Source of the DNA: Paragyromitra xinjiangensis
Lineage: Eukaryota; Ascomycota; Pezizomycetes; Pezizales; Discinaceae
Direction: 5' to 3'
Assembly (NCBI GenBank): GCA_038503065.1
Contig: JBCAMK010000003.1
Coordinates: 3,410,001 to 3,474,000, forward strand
DNA: 64,000 nt
Shown: piece after piece, positions 37,828 through 50,049 of the stretch
How the letters are laid out: each line of letters begins with the position of its first letter
Position numbering within the stretch: the first letter of the stretch is position 1
The notes under the pieces: model-generated
Told to the model about the DNA's origin: nothing
What the model saw: only the letters and a program-made list of their open reading frames with translations
Databases searched by the model: none
Made by a program: the position numbers and the translations under genes

Positions 37828-39273
37828 CTAAGCATTTCTTTGAGCCATACAACCACCGTTAAACCCTAAAGAGTTTGGTGAACAGCAACCTTTGATGCAT
37901 TTGTTACCGTTGATAGTTCCGTTGCTGGCTGTATATACTAACTGGTCCCTGTCCTTCCTCGGGGTGTCGAAACGGTAAAGGCATTTATTGTATAGGATGA
38001 TACCAGCAATATGAGGGGAGGCCATGCTGGTTCCGTTAGCGATCAGAGTTAAGTTGTTGCGGTCGGTATTATCGGAGAAGGAGGACTTGATATCAGAACC
38101 AGGGCCGAAAATATCAACGCAACAGCCAATATTTGACCATCTTGGCACCCCGTCGTGAATATCGGTTGCGCCTACCGTTATTGCTCTCTCTGCGGAGGCT
38201 GGGCTCTCATTACAAGCATCATACTAAAAATATGTTAGAACATGGCCGTGAACAGCGCTTCTGAGGCACGGCTGAACATACCCCGGAGTTTCCAGCTGCT
38301 ACGATAACCGTCATGTTCCCGGCTACGCAGCTATTTACAGCATGATTTACAGACTCTGACCGGGGGCCACCTATCGCTCTGAAGTTAATATAAATGAACT
38401 AGCAATAGCCCTCTGGTGTGCAACCTACCAAGAGACAGATTTATAATAGACTTGGAACGATTCTCTGGCCCTGCATGTTTATAGGCGAAATTTAGGCCTG
38501 CAATAACTCCATCCCAGCTTCCGCTGCATGTGCCCCACTCTCCCGAGGTCATAACCTTGACACTATAGACTCGAGCAGTTTTCTCCACACCGTATGTCTT
38601 CCCTGCAATTGTTCCAGCAACATGGGTTCCATGACCACAGTCATCACCATCAGACCAGCTCGGATCAGCTTTGAATATAGGTGTAGCACGACCTTCAAAT
38701 TCCTCGTGTGTCGCTCGAACACCGCTGTCAATGACGTAGGCAAATACTGGGGTATTGCATGCTGGCCTATTGTTTTCGTAGATATATTGATTTGAAGGAC
38801 CAACTGCTCTATGGGAGATTCTTCCTAGGCCCCACTCCCCTTCCTGTGGCTTGATTCTTTGACTAACACACCCTGATGTCTTGACAATTCCGTTTTTTTC
38901 GATAAACGCAACCTTGAGAAGTCAATATCATATTGATCAATGTGGAATCCCTAGTTTCGAAACATACCTCAGGTCTGGCTCTTATTCTCTCGATAGTCAG
39001 GTCATTGAATTCTCCGGCATATCCTTTGAAAGCCCCAATGTCGTATTGGTGCTTTTGACCCGCAAACCGAGGGTTACTAAGTTGTTCGTTGGTCTCCTTG
39101 AGCCACAAAAAGTGCTGGCTGAACACACTTTGGCTGACTTCATCCTTGAGCACTATAATGTAGGAGTTGGTAATTTCATTCGGGTTAGTTTCTGTGTCTG
39201 GGTGTAAGATGGCAGCGGCGAGAGATATCAGTAATATCTCGGTTAGGCAGATGACATTGCGGAAGTATTTCAT
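37828..39273 (-). CDS. secreted subtilisin-like serine protease (proteinase K type)
   Basis: Exons 39273-38968, 38912-38429, 38376-38282 and 38223-37828 (introns of 55, 52 and 58 nt) sum to 427 codons, 426 residues. A signal peptide (MKYFRNVICLTEILLISLAA) is followed by an I9 inhibitor propeptide (SYIIVLKDEVSQSVFSQHF). The S8 domain carries the catalytic Asp164 in YVIDSGVRATHEEF, His196 in CGHGTHVAGTIAG, the oxyanion-hole Asn293 in AAGNSG and Ser361 in NGTSMASPHIAG. All essential residues are present, so an active secreted endoprotease is expected. Several cysteines near the C-terminus (GCCSPNSLGFNGGC) are unusual for the family and may form extra disulfides. The third exon uses acceptor TTCAGAG. 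Upstream and downstream flanks are gene-free. Confidence 0.93.
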
Positions 39274-40987
39274 TCTGAACAGCCTGGGGAATTGGAGGAG
39301 TACAGTTTTGTTGTACAGAACTGGAAAGAAAGTTTGAGTTTTGCGAGTGCTAGAGAATGCGGATTAAATCTCCTTGATTAGGGTTTGGAACTTGTTGAAG
39401 ATGCGAAGGACACTGGGGTCAGAATATGGGGGTGGAATGAAAGGCTACCCATTCTATGGATGCCGTAGGACCTACACCATCTTCATACCCCTGACTCTAG
39501 TACTTCCTCATAGCTAGGCTATGTTGAAAGCCTCCCATAGTAGACTCGTTCCCATCCCTACTGCCTGCGGCTGCGTACCGCAGGATTTCATAGTAACGTA
39601 TGACTGACTAGCTGTAACCGGCAACCAGAATCAAAGAATAGAAGACTAAATTTAAACCTCTGAGTAGAGCCGAAAGTGTGCAGGCAATCTGCCATATATC
39701 TTTATCTTCCTTTCAGTACATACCGAGGTGGTTGGTTTGCAAGCGTTCCTGGGCCTGATTCGGTTTGGTATTTGATCGTTGGTCCGTTCCGTGCGTGAGT
39801 ATACGACCCGCCGCAGTTAGCGGTGATCAACATAAATTATTTACAATGTAGAAAGAACGGCTAGAGCGCTTATGGTTGGAACGCCTTATAATAGTCGATG
39901 TTCAAACACTCGGAATGTGACGAAAACACTGAAAGGAATTTTTTAGCTGTATCAAGTGTATGCTTTATCCGAATCTGGAACCTAAGATATCGATAAGAGC
40001 GGTCCATAGCGCCTAAGTTAGGGACTGATTTGTTGCCTTTTGACAACACGTCAACAAATGCAATCAGCTCTATTAATTAGATAGATATGGCAGGTACATG
40101 TGGGATGGTGTAAACTCTTTGATTTTGGCAAAGCACGAATCTAGGGTATGTGCACCACCAAGCTCATCGGCCCCATGTTCTGTAGTTCAGCAGCTATGTG
40201 CAAGATGCTTCCTACCACGTAACTATGTACACGACCAATTTAATTATCGGTAGCGGACATTTAGTTCCGGGTTTCTCGAAGGCTGCTGCTAATTATTGAA
40301 ATACATGTAGGTACTAATACTTGACCTTTAAATAAACCCCTGAAGGCCGGTCCCAGCCCAACACCAAGTACCACAGAGTTGCGGTGAGACCGTGACTAGT
40401 CTCTTGGGCACTTTGAATAGTGAAATCTGTCTCCATATAACCGGTTGCGACTATAAAGCTAAGAGCCCGAAAACTAGTAGCCCCCAGTGTAAGGCAGTGT
40501 TAAAACTTGAAGCTATCACAGAAAGCCTCATCAAGGGCGAGCACTACTAAGTATCATAGCGAAATTTTAGGCTGGGAAGACCCAAGACAATCCTAAGGAA
40601 GACTAACCTCTCCTTGAGCGCTTCTCCTGTAGATGTAGTTTTTATTTCTGCTGGGGTCTGCGAGAAGGAGCATTCTTCTCAGAATATCCCCACGTGACAT
40701 AATATCAATTTAGAGGGTCGGATATCTGTAAGCAAGCACAATCTCCTTCCGCTGTAGATACCCTCTTGGCGAGATGGTACTTCTGGAGTAGCTTGGTGCT
40801 CAGCTAGGCAACAGGCGAGGGTACTAGTTGTATATTAGTCTCTACACTAGGGCCCAAAATCCCGATATTGTGTTAGGGTAAGGTTATAGCCAAGTGGGCT
40901 TTTGCGCGTTTCATTTGCAACGGTAGACTAGTTTATCGGATTTTGGCGTCAGGCTGCATCCCCACTTTCCAAACTGCTGATTACAAA
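39274..40987. other. intergenic, nothing recognised
   Basis: Contains the subtilase promoter. No frame with recognisable content, no tRNA and no repeat arm was found in these 1.7 kb. Confidence 0.55.
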
Positions 40988-41666
40988 TTACTCCTGCGTA
41001 ACTTCACCGCCATCACGCATATGCCACATCTCACCCTTGCCCATTCCGTTCCTAATGTAATTGATCGAACTGTCACCAGCCTCGGTCTTTTTCCATTCCA
41101 AATGGGCCTCAACACTCTCCCAGCCGATTGCCAACACGAAGCACTTTTCGTCCTCGACAGACCATCCACCCGAGTGAGCTTTGTAGCCGGGCGCAGTCTT
41201 CAATCCCTTCTCAAATTCAGCATAGCCTTTGAGCCACTCCACCTTGCTCATCTCGGGTACGATAAAGAATTTGCCAATTTCTGTCACTGGAGATGTGAAC
41301 GCTGGGGTAGGTGGGTGTGGGTTGAATGCGGCGTGGAAAAACGATGGTTTTGAGCACCATGTGAGGATCTTTCCAACAAAAGGTTCGTATTCGGGTGATG
41401 CCATCATAGCCTTGTGTGCATCGAGAGATTCCCAGTCTGAGCCAGATCAAACGTCAGAAGCCAGCATATAGAAATAGCCATCGGTAAAACATACTCAGAA
41501 TCCATTGAAAATTGGTTTTGTCCTCGACTTGCCACCCATAGCGGCCACCTTGAAATCCATACTTAGCTTTAATCCCGAACATGTTTTCCTGGCCCTCGGC
41601 AGGCTTGAGCCCCTCTTTGACCGGGAGTGTAACGATCTCGGTAACTGGTACTGTGGAGTCGGCCAT
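40988..41666 (-). CDS. dimeric alpha-beta barrel (ABM-like) protein, two domains
   Basis: Exons 41666-41495 and 41436-40988 with a 58-nt intron (donor GTATGT, acceptor CTCAG) give 206 residues. The first half begins MADSTVPVTEIVTLPVKEG and has WQVEDKTNFQWIL-NWESLDAHKAMMASPEY. The second half repeats the plan: VTEIGKFFIVPEM, SGGWSVEDEKCFVLAIGWES, VEAHLEW. Each half fits the ferredoxin-like fold of antibiotic-biosynthesis-monooxygenase/stress-responsive barrel proteins, as an internal duplication. Members range from monooxygenases to proteins of unknown function; no cofactor-binding residue can be assigned here. No signal peptide is visible, so it is probably cytosolic. Confidence 0.75.
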
Positions 41667-42605
41667 CTTGCTTCAGTGATACCGAAAAATCCTGATCTTT
41701 GGGAAATTGACGGGCCGAAGAGGACTTTCAATTGGTGTACTTGGGTTATTGGTGCTTCTTTATCGAACGAGGGGCATTTAAACTGTGAAGAGGGGCAGGA
41801 ATATGATCCGATCCTCCGGTCAGAACTCAGACGAGACTACCGGAAAATAGCAACCCCGGCTAATCCCCGCACTAAATCCGCCTTCATTGCCTGTATCGCT
41901 AATAACTGAATTGGATTTTGACCCGTTCGATGTATCACACACAAAACTCTCCGCTAACACTGTCCTGGTAGTTTGGCCACGATGCGGTCTGATGACGATA
42001 CGCTTTGAGGCTCTGCATAACCCAAGACTCTCGCCGAGCCTCTTCCGTTGCCAAGAAATAGGATTTTTCATTTAGGCCAGGTATTACCTGAGGGAAAAGA
42101 AGATAGAAAAATTTTCCTCCATAGCACAGGGATAGCTCATACTCTATTATGTGGGTAATATTACTCCCAAATGAGTCGAGCCACTAGCCCCGCTACCAGT
42201 GTTGACTACATGTACATGTACCTGGGTTATGAGGCTCTACTAGCGTGAGAGGCTTTATTCTCTGCTGAGGTACCTGATTCAATACGAGAACCTTTTCCGA
42301 GTGACACACTGTGACTAGGCCAGATGATCAGGTTATCTAGATCCAGCCTAGCCTAGGGGTAAAGCTCGTACCTAGATAGACCTCGAAATTTTATCCTTCT
42401 ATTGTGAATCAAATTTGCAATGTTTTATGTTGAAGTGGTCATAGATGTTTTTTATTTCACTAAGGTTTCCACTAACGCTCGGGAAAGTAGATGTATTTCG
42501 ATATATGAGGCTCGGAAAGCCCCCTTCTCTCAACATTGAACGAAACCCTGCGCTTTGGGTCGAAATTGATCGAAATGGCACTCCCTTCTAAAAAAATAAA
42601 AGAAA
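41667..42605. other. intergenic, nothing recognised
   Basis: Upstream flank of the ABM-like gene up to the tRNA. A palindromic ACATGTACATGTAC string occurs near 42208-42221. No gene seen. Confidence 0.6.
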
Positions 42606-42676
42606 GGTCTTGCTGGGAGTCGAACCCAGATTACGGGAATCAGAATCCCGGGTGCTAGCCATTACACTACAAAACC
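42606..42676 (-). tRNA. tRNA-Gln (anticodon CUG)
   Basis: The minus strand folds into a complete 71-nt tRNA. The acceptor GGTTTTG pairs with CAAGACC (one G-T), the D stem is GTGT/GCAC, the anticodon stem CGGGA/TCCCG encloses loop TTCTGAT with anticodon CTG, and the T stem CTGGG/CCCAG encloses TTCGACT. The variable loop is 4 nt. CCA is not encoded and there is no intron. A T-run for Pol III termination lies just beyond the 3' end (TTTCTTTTATTTTTTT on the minus strand). Confidence 0.95.
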
Positions 42677-43001
42677 ATCCTGTGATAGGTCTTGGGGTTT
42701 AGATCCTATAAACAATCATTGATTTATTCTCATTCTTTATGCATCTCGTAGGAGGTACCATCTGTAACGAGTGATATGATATGACTATAGCAAGTATAGC
42801 GCAAACCCCCGTGGTCTGGGCCCAAATCTCAATAAGGTTTATTTCCCGTCAACCTCCCCAATTACTGGTCGCTAAAATGAACTTAAGTACATGTACTAAA
42901 AGTGGAGGACGATTGTTCGTCGTAATAGCTCCTCGAGTTTTTAGGCATGTATCATATTCTATGCTATTTTTTCGGTATTGTACTTTGGACTGCGTGTATC
43001 C
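42677..43001. other. intergenic between tRNA and esterase gene
   Basis: 3' flank of the acetylesterase gene and upstream flank of the tRNA; nothing else recognised. Confidence 0.6.
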
Positions 43002-43994
43002 TTACACACATGGGTATTTAACAGCTGTCGCATTTGAATTGTGGCCCAGAATAACATTCACTAATATTCCGCCTGCACACTTTACCGCCGTAACGAAACT
43101 CTCAGCATTAACTGCGACAATACATATCGTTAGCTATGCCGTTGTCAGAGAACATCGCAACGACTTACGTTTTGCCCCTGTTGCATCAGTGTGCGTATTA
43201 TCCAAAGGATACATAGCTTTAGCAGCAGTATATCCAAGTTGCTGCTGTCTCCAAACAGAATACTTCGTATGATCAACAAAATCCACTTTTTCTGCCTTGG
43301 CGACCTTTTCAAATATCAGTATTAGTAAGTTACAAAACAGCCCAGCGGGTGAAAATGCCCTACCGTTCTTGCATACTCGGTGAAAGGCCAGTTCGTAGCC
43401 AGGATCAGATTGTTGGTCCAGCTCATGGTTGGGACCATCCCCGAAAGCACAGGGGTGCCTTTCTTTTCCCTCACATCGACAATCATCTGCCTAAGATATG
43501 ACCCAAAAGTCCTCACAGTCTCATTAAGGCCAGTTGAGTTTGTGACGACGATTGTTTCGTCTCCAACGCCGGGGATGACTGCTCGGTCTTTTCCAACATC
43601 ACTGCCTGTGCCTGGAGTTCCATTGTCATTGTGGCCCATCTCAATGACAACTAAGTCACCGGGAACTAGGAGGTCGAGAAGTTGACCCCATAACCCTTCA
43701 TTGATGAATGAACGTGTTGAGCGACCACCGCGTGCTCGGTTGACGTAATTGGTGGATAGGTAGTTACCGAGATAGTAACCAAAGCTATGATGAGGAACGA
43801 TTAGCCTGTGGTTTTGCAATTGATATACTTCATGAGCTTGCAGAGGAGAGCTACCCTTGGATAGGCGTAGTAGCCGGATTGTAAGGTGCCGCAGTACTAT
43901 CTGAGCACAGATAAAGTGTTCTGTTATCGAATGTTGGAGTCGGCTTACTCGCAACGACACTTACAAGGACAAGGAGCAAGATTAAGGATTTCAT
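43002..43994 (-). CDS. rhamnogalacturonan acetylesterase (CE12, SGNH hydrolase)
   Basis: Removes acetyl groups from rhamnogalacturonan I of pectin outside the cell. Exons 43994-43855, 43784-43364, 43304-43169 and 43111-43002 (introns of 70, 59 and 57 nt) sum to 269 codons, 268 residues. A signal peptide is clear (MKSLILLLVLVSVVASKP). The SGNH blocks are visible: LYLCSDSTAAPYNP with Ser33 (the usual Gly before DST is Ser here), GYYLGNYL and NRARGGRSTRSFI, EMGHNDNGTPG, and DNTHT with Asp222 and His225. The end AKLNAESFVTAVKC also fits the family. Length is typical of fungal RGAE. The plus-strand open frame at 42781-43272 is mostly antisense to exons 3-4 and not real. Confidence 0.93.
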
Positions 43995-45519
43995 GATTAA
44001 CCTAAAACTCAAGACGTACCCCAACTTCCGACTCTGTTGTGATAAAGAAACCCCCAGAAGCGGAAGCAAGTGCTCTATATATACTCGAAAAACAACCATA
44101 AACTTTCTCAATACACAATAGCTTTAACCGGGATATCCAACACCCGGCACGATGGAAGAATTGCGGGATGGTATTGCGGGGGGAGAAGTACTAACTTCAA
44201 TACCACCTACTATACAAACCCCTGTTTTACCCCAGAATTCGACCTGCAAGGCGTTGGCCGCCCTCAAACCTGCCGAAGCTTGTCTGTATCCAACCTCCTC
44301 GGCTTGCGTGTTGAAGATCGGTTACCAGGAACCAGGGATCCAGATATTACCCGTTGAAGCATCTCGGTCTATTTAAAGCCGATATCAGCACTCAAGCGAG
44401 CTTGGAGAACCGGAGCAGGAAATTGGTTCTAGGTTGGGGATATAATCCAAGCATTCGAAATCAAACTGCGTCATGTGACATCACTCCGTTAGACCGATGA
44501 TATAGGTCAAATTTTGGCTGAATGGGCGTGTCGGCTGATTAAAAGGGGTTATTTGGCTTGATTTCAGTTCCCATAATAGTTCATCAGACATATCCATCCT
44601 TGCGCGTTAAACCCCATGGCTCTCATAGCTGTCGTAACAGACATACTACATTCAGGATAGATCACCACGAACTTCTACTATCAATTTTGAGGTTTCACGA
44701 CTACTCGTCTCAGATTAGCACATACCAATAACTTACAAGAAAAATCATCAAGTAGGTAGATCCTAGTAGTATGTACAAAACCTCCATACAACAAAATCCG
44801 AATCCCTAAGCAGCCAGAGGGTCAATGATCAACAAACCAAGGATATTTCAACACAGCTCTACCCATAAATTGTTCACTACCTATTCTTACAAGTGCATAA
44901 TACGAAAATCTATATACAAGTGAAGGAAAGGACCTAATTGACTTTAAGCAATATCACGGACACAAGGGAGAGAAGTCAAATATGACGAGCTTCGATGTAG
45001 CGAGCAGAGCGAGCGAAGTGAGAAGCGAGGAATACTTGGCTTCCCGACCGAGTAGCCCCTTCACCAGCTCATTTAATTCACTAAACCAACTAGTAACAGC
45101 GAATAAACGAACGGACGAGCCAGTCTTCATAAACTCAACTTCAACTATAGACATCTCACATCTCACATCCCTCATTACCAATTACCTGAGAAAACACCCA
45201 ACATTACTTCATATCCCCCACCACCCTCCTTCCCAATTCCTTTTCCTTCCAAGGCCGACCTCCCATACTTAACAAGTAATTGACAAAAACTCGTAACAAA
45301 AAGGAACCCTCCATCCATCTTTCCATAACCTCAACCACTACAAAAAATACCCCCAATACACAAAAGAGTCAAAGAAAAACAAAAAAAAGAACTCCCCCTA
45401 ATTTTTCCGCTAGCTATGGGTATGACGGGCTAAACAGCGATAAGAGAAAAAGATATCGTAGAGTAAACATGAGATAAAACATCATAGGAGCGCATAAGAT
45501 TGCAATGACACGAGTGAAA
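43995..45519. other. intergenic, nothing firm
   Basis: Promoter of the acetylesterase and 3' flank of the following minus-strand gene. A 96-codon Ser-rich plus frame at 44982-45272 starts with ATG but matches nothing I know, and its opening region is a GCGAGC-type short repeat, so I do not call it a gene. Confidence 0.5.
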
Positions 45520-47616
45520 TCAGGAAAAGCCAAAGCCCTTCGGGAACCAATGTTTCGACTTCTCCTCAACTTCTTTCTCCACTTCCCCTTCCGTTTCAGC
45601 CACCTCCACCTCCACCTCCACCTCTGCATCTGCATCTGCCATCAAAATTACCTCCACATCCTCGACATCGGCTTCGCCTTCTTGCTCCTGTACCTCTCCA
45701 ACCGATTCCTCACTAACTTCAATCTCGCCTTCCTCAACTAGCACCTCCTGCTCTTGTTCAACTCCATCCTCCAGGTCCAGCTGGAAGCCATCAACAGAAC
45801 TAACAACATTCTGCTCCAACTCCAACTCCTCGCCTCCCCCGAGCTCCTCAAAACCAGCATCATCAGCAATTGGAACCTCTTCATTCTCATCACCAATCTC
45901 GGGATCCGGCACAGACTCCTCGCTCTGTTCCTCGTCATCAACCAGTGCTCGTTGCTCATCCTCGACTATACTATCTTCTGGAACAACCGCATCCAGAGCC
46001 ACCGCCTCGACGGGACCATCGCAGTTCTCATTGGTAACCTCTACCGGACAGCGCTCGTCTGTAACATCGTGTACCTGGATTCCATTCATATCGTTACTGC
46101 GGAGCGGAGACGAGATCTTCGCGATTGAGCTGTTCCATGCACCAGTAAGGTTGATGAAGCGGAAGACAGTAAAATACATAAATAGGACGAAGTTGATTCC
46201 GGCATAAATCATTACAGCACGAGGTGTAAGAAGGTTGTTGAGATTGAAATTAAACATTGTTGCAGACGCAGAAGATGCTCGGCTCCTCCCTCTACGTGAT
46301 TTTGGAGTAGTCGTGGGTGTCCTCGCTCGTCCGGGAGAGTTGGGGACAGGAGCAGGAGAAGCAAGGCGATTCAGTGGTCCGCTATTGCTGCTGCCACTTC
46401 TCCTTATTACGGTAGCGCCAATAAGAGATTTACGCCGGCCATCATCGTATTCTTGATCATCTGTGGCACCTCCATCGGAAGGATATGGAAGAACCGAAGA
46501 AGTGCTGGTACCGCGACTATGTCCGCCGAGGGACGAGGACCGATTACTCCTGATCTTTCTATCATAACCTCGAGGCCAGATTTCAACATCTATTCGCTCC
46601 ATCTCGGCCCAAACTCTCTTCCACGCACCGGGAGTCATGAGGCCATTGGAGGCGTATACACGTAGCTGCCAGGCCTTCTTCTGGGGTGGTGAGGGAGAGA
46701 TATTGAGAGCCTGCTCCCAGGTCTTTTCTTGAGGTTCTTCGGGCTCAGCAGGCTCCTCAACAAAGTCTTCATCCAGACCCAACCCATCAAGGATCAATTC
46801 CTCAAGAAGGTTATAATCACCTCGGGGGTGCTCCACCAATACACCCCGCTCGAGCGTAGTAGGCGTCAAATGTCGAAATACAACCTCCTCAGCACCAGGA
46901 AGCAGCAACAACGTCACATGAAGAAGAACAAGCGGAGGCTTCTTCTCATCACGATGCAACTCCCTAGGATCATAAGACCCCGAAGAAGCACGAGATGCCG
47001 GCGAACGACGACTAGAGAACTGATGACTCAAATTAGATTTCCCAGAACTGGCGTTTTGGCGTGGTCTAGGCGGGAACATAGGCGACGACGGCGACTTTCT
47101 CGAAGAAGACTGACTCTGAACATGAGCCATAGGAGGCGAAGAAAGGGGCACATGTGAAGGTTCCCCATCCTCATCCTCCCACTGCGAAGAATTCTCCCAG
47201 TTCTTCCTATGGACGGCGAATGTATCGTTTCCAGTTTCATAGTGATTCTGAAAATACTCGCGCTGGGCATGACGAGTCTCGTTTTCGTCGTCCTCGTCGT
47301 CAGTCTCCACGGCAGGAGCTCTATACCCATCAGAGATCTCAATCTCGCCGGACACAGTGCGCTGATCGTTCTTACTTCCAGTCTCTACCGAAGTCGGGGG
47401 AGAGGAAGGGACGTCGCTATCGTTATTCTCATTATCGTCGTCATCGTCGTCGTTTTCGCCGATGGCATCAGAATCATAGTCTTTTTCGTCTGAGCCATCG
47501 GCAGGGGTGTAGGCGTCTTCGCAATTGCTATCCGAGACATCGCCGTTATCATGCTCCTCCTCTTCATGCGGAGGCGGAGAGGCAGGGGGGCTTATGGGCT
47601 CGCGGTCCGAGTTCAT
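45520..47616 (-). CDS. acidic single-pass membrane protein, function unknown
   Basis: Intronless gene of 698 residues. The N-terminal 200 residues are Asp/Glu/Ser/Pro-rich and probably disordered. A central region looks structured: KPPLVLLHVTLLLLPGAEEV, YNLLEELILDGLGLDEDF, AWQLRVYASNGLMTPGAWKR and VWAEMERIDVEIWPRG. It is followed by a basic Ser-rich linker, one transmembrane segment (about residues 465-488, AVMIYAGINFVLFMYFTVFR) and a very acidic tail with repeated EVEVEV/EAEVE units (about 500-690). I believe orthologues occur across Pezizomycotina under vague names such as pathway-specific nitrogen regulator, but I know of no proven function. The layout suggests an ER or nuclear-envelope anchored protein; that is inference. 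Start and stop are unambiguous. Confidence 0.82.
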   Translation of the reverse strand: MNSDREPISPPASPPPHEEEEHDNGDVSDSNCEDAYTPADGSDEKDYDSDAIGENDDDDDDNENNDSDVPSSPPTSVETGSKNDQRTVSGEIEISDGYRAPAVETDDEDDENETRHAQREYFQNHYETGNDTFAVHRKNWENSSQWEDEDGEPSHVPLSSPPMAHVQSQSSSRKSPSSPMFPPRPRQNASSGKSNLSHQFSSRRSPASRASSGSYDPRELHRDEKKPPLVLLHVTLLLLPGAEEVVFRHLTPTTLERGVLVEHPRGDYNLLEELILDGLGLDEDFVEEPAEPEEPQEKTWEQALNISPSPPQKKAWQLRVYASNGLMTPGAWKRVWAEMERIDVEIWPRGYDRKIRSNRSSSLGGHSRGTSTSSVLPYPSDGGATDDQEYDDGRRKSLIGATVIRRSGSSNSGPLNRLASPAPVPNSPGRARTPTTTPKSRRGRSRASSASATMFNFNLNNLLTPRAVMIYAGINFVLFMYFTVFRFINLTGAWNSSIAKISSPLRSNDMNGIQVHDVTDERCPVEVTNENCDGPVEAVALDAVVPEDSIVEDEQRALVDDEEQSEESVPDPEIGDENEEVPIADDAGFEELGGGEELELEQNVVSSVDGFQLDLEDGVEQEQEVLVEEGEIEVSEESVGEVQEQEGEADVEDVEVILMADADAEVEVEVEVAETEGEVEKEVEEKSKHWFPKGFGFS

Positions 47617-48700
47617 TGCGCAGAGAGTGTTTGTTGTGGAGGATTTGTGTGTTGCGCCGACGGATGCAAGGGGTATGTAGGTATGTATGTGAGAAAGAGT
47701 GGGCTTACTCTAAGAGCAAACAAAAGGCGGGCACCCGAAACTTTTGAGTAGATAGCTGGTAGGTTGAGTTTGGCGGGAGGAAGGGAGGGAGCGAGGGAGA
47801 AGCGAAAAAGGGGATGGGATGGATGCAGGCGTTAAGAGTCGTCTAAGTCGTGTCAATTGAACGTTAAGCCTAACGCATTCCTAGCGGCGTGTTTCGTTTC
47901 GTTTGTTGAAGAGTGCAGCTGCAGCTAAAGTGAGTTTGACGATGCAGCGCAGAAGGAGTGTAACGGTGGAGAGACAGAGGAGAAGAGGAGAAGAAGATAA
48001 AAGAAGACAGAAGCACAGATCCGAGAACAGAGAGAAAAACCGTTAAGAAGAATCCCCAGGATGCGGCCGAGGAAAAAAGAAACGCAGGAGGTTGTTGTTG
48101 ACAGCTGCAGTATTTACCTCTTGCACGGACCTCTCGTTGCTATGGATACCACTACTTTTTCACACACCGAAAACATGACGCTTGGTCTGTTGACGAGATT
48201 GGCTCTAAGTAACTCGATACTGCAGACAGCACATGCCTGGTAGACGATCACCTTCGATGGATGGCCTTTGCTTACTCGCCCGAGACTCCGCTGATTGGAT
48301 GCTGAAGCGGTTCCTGCTTCCACCTTAGGATCCCCAGCCCTCATCATTGCCGCCATATCAAGTGCATTGTTTACACCAGATGGACAGCACTTCCAACGTT
48401 CACTACTAATGCGATACCCACAATAACACTCATCGTTAGGAATTTAGCCTTTGACAAACTAACACTCTACCCAAACGAAAATTACCCTCTCACTCATCGC
48501 CCCAAGCTCATATGCACAAATGCACTAATTTCCAGGGCACCCAGTTAAGGAAATATATTAACTGTCTATTTAACATACAGAGGAACCGCACATTCTAAAG
48601 TAGTTCTAACCTTTACCCTAGAAGGAAAAAAATGCAATAGAAACAAGAACAGTACATAACAGAAACGCTATCACATATTTTAAAACTGAGTTTTTTTTAC
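47617..48700. other. intergenic between two minus-strand genes
   Basis: Upstream region of the acidic membrane protein (purine-rich near 47770-48050) and the 3' flank of the phosphate carrier gene. No gene recognised. Confidence 0.6.
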
Positions 48701-50049
48701 TTAAGCAATCTCAACACCACCGACGGCACCGAGAGCCTTCTTGATGTCTCCGTAGATGGCGAACTGACCAGCAGTCAAGGTTCCAACTGCAGTTCACCAT
48801 ATTAGTCTCCATAACCAGTAAACAAAAAGTACCAAGAGGGGAAGCAAACCCATGAACAGACGAGCACCAAGACCAGTGTACGATCCCCTAATACCCAACT
48901 CCTTGGCAATCTTGATCAACCTGGAAGTGGTACCTTCACCGGGCAGTCCCTTGGTCTTGTTGATCTTTGACAACATGGTATCTGCCGGCTGGGACACAAT
49001 CGCGGCCGCGAAACCAGCAATCAGACCAGATCCAAGATTGACACCAGTCTGCGCGGCATCGCTGAGCGACGCTTTATCGACCTTGCTGTAGATAGCCTCC
49101 GACACCTTCTCGTAGACGACGAACTTCGCCATCGTGTACGGAACCTGTTTGAACAAGATGGGTCCGAACCCGGAGTAGAAAGCACCGACACCCTCATTCT
49201 TCAAGATCTTGGAGAACCCAGAGAGGAGACCACCGGCGAAATCGGGCTGAGAAACGAGACGAATACGGGTAGCCTCAAGAGGGCAGAGAGCAATATCGGC
49301 AAAGAACTCGGCGAGCGCGGAAGAGGCGAGGTAGACGGCGGTTCGGTTCTCGCGAGCGGTTTCGTAACCCTATTCATATCTGCTTTAGCTTCAACCCTCA
49401 ATCCGTGGGCCCAGCGGGGAAACTCACGAGAATGTTGATAGACTGCTGCTTAAACAGCTCATAACCTCCAAACTTGAAGGCTCCCTGGAGGAAGTATCCA
49501 GCAGCTGTAGGCCCGAAACCAGTGAGAAGTGCACCGGCACCCTCGCTCTGGACGACTTGCTTGAAGCCACCGATAAGACCCCTGTTATACTTGGCCGGGT
49601 CAAGCTGGATACGGGTTTTTACGCTAGAGGAGGGGAAGATGTCAGCGATGCAACTCCACGCTAGCGCCCAAGCGATACTCCAAGCAAAAATTGAAAAAGT
49701 ATTTTCAAGATAATAGACTTTCTCGATCTATCTACCGTGCCCTCCGCTCCCTCCACAGTCTCAATTATATTTGTCGTAACCGTTGCACTATGCCCCATCG
49801 TATTTTCATCCGAACTCCTCCATACCCCGATCCCACCCCTTGCAAAAATGCCATACGAACAAGAACCCCATCGGAAATCCCAAGAGACGAAAATGAGAAA
49901 CTTAACACTTACACATCAACAGGCGTCAGCGCTCCATGAGTGACACCACAGCACACAGCTCCAGCGAATGCGAAACGTGAATACAGCTGGAGACCCGACA
50001 ATTTGGCCTCTGTCGGCGGGGAGACAACAGCTTCGACAGCCTTAGACAT
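48701..50049 (-). CDS. MIR1: mitochondrial phosphate carrier
   Basis: Inner-membrane phosphate/proton symporter that supplies phosphate for ATP synthesis. Exons 50049-49913, 49623-49428, 49369-48850 and 48786-48701 (introns of 289, 58 and 63 nt) sum to 313 codons, 312 residues, matching yeast Mir1 in size. Three carrier repeats are present with the signatures PVDVVKTR (split by intron 1), PLEATRIR and PADTMLSK. Other family landmarks are [61 protein letters not shown] and the C-terminal GGVEIA. Intron 1 is unusually long for this window. The symbol follows the yeast orthologue. Confidence 0.96.

Noticed and set aside
42781..43272. 163-codon plus-strand frame
   Set aside because: Largely antisense to exons 3-4 of the rhamnogalacturonan acetylesterase, which are supported by family motifs.
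44982..45272. 96-codon Ser-rich frame with an ATG
   Set aside because: No homology recognised and it begins in a GCGAGC-type repeat; could be a small gene but unsupported.
45505..47747. Many long plus-strand frames across the acidic membrane protein gene
   Set aside because: Antisense shadows of its repetitive Glu/Asp/Ser codons.
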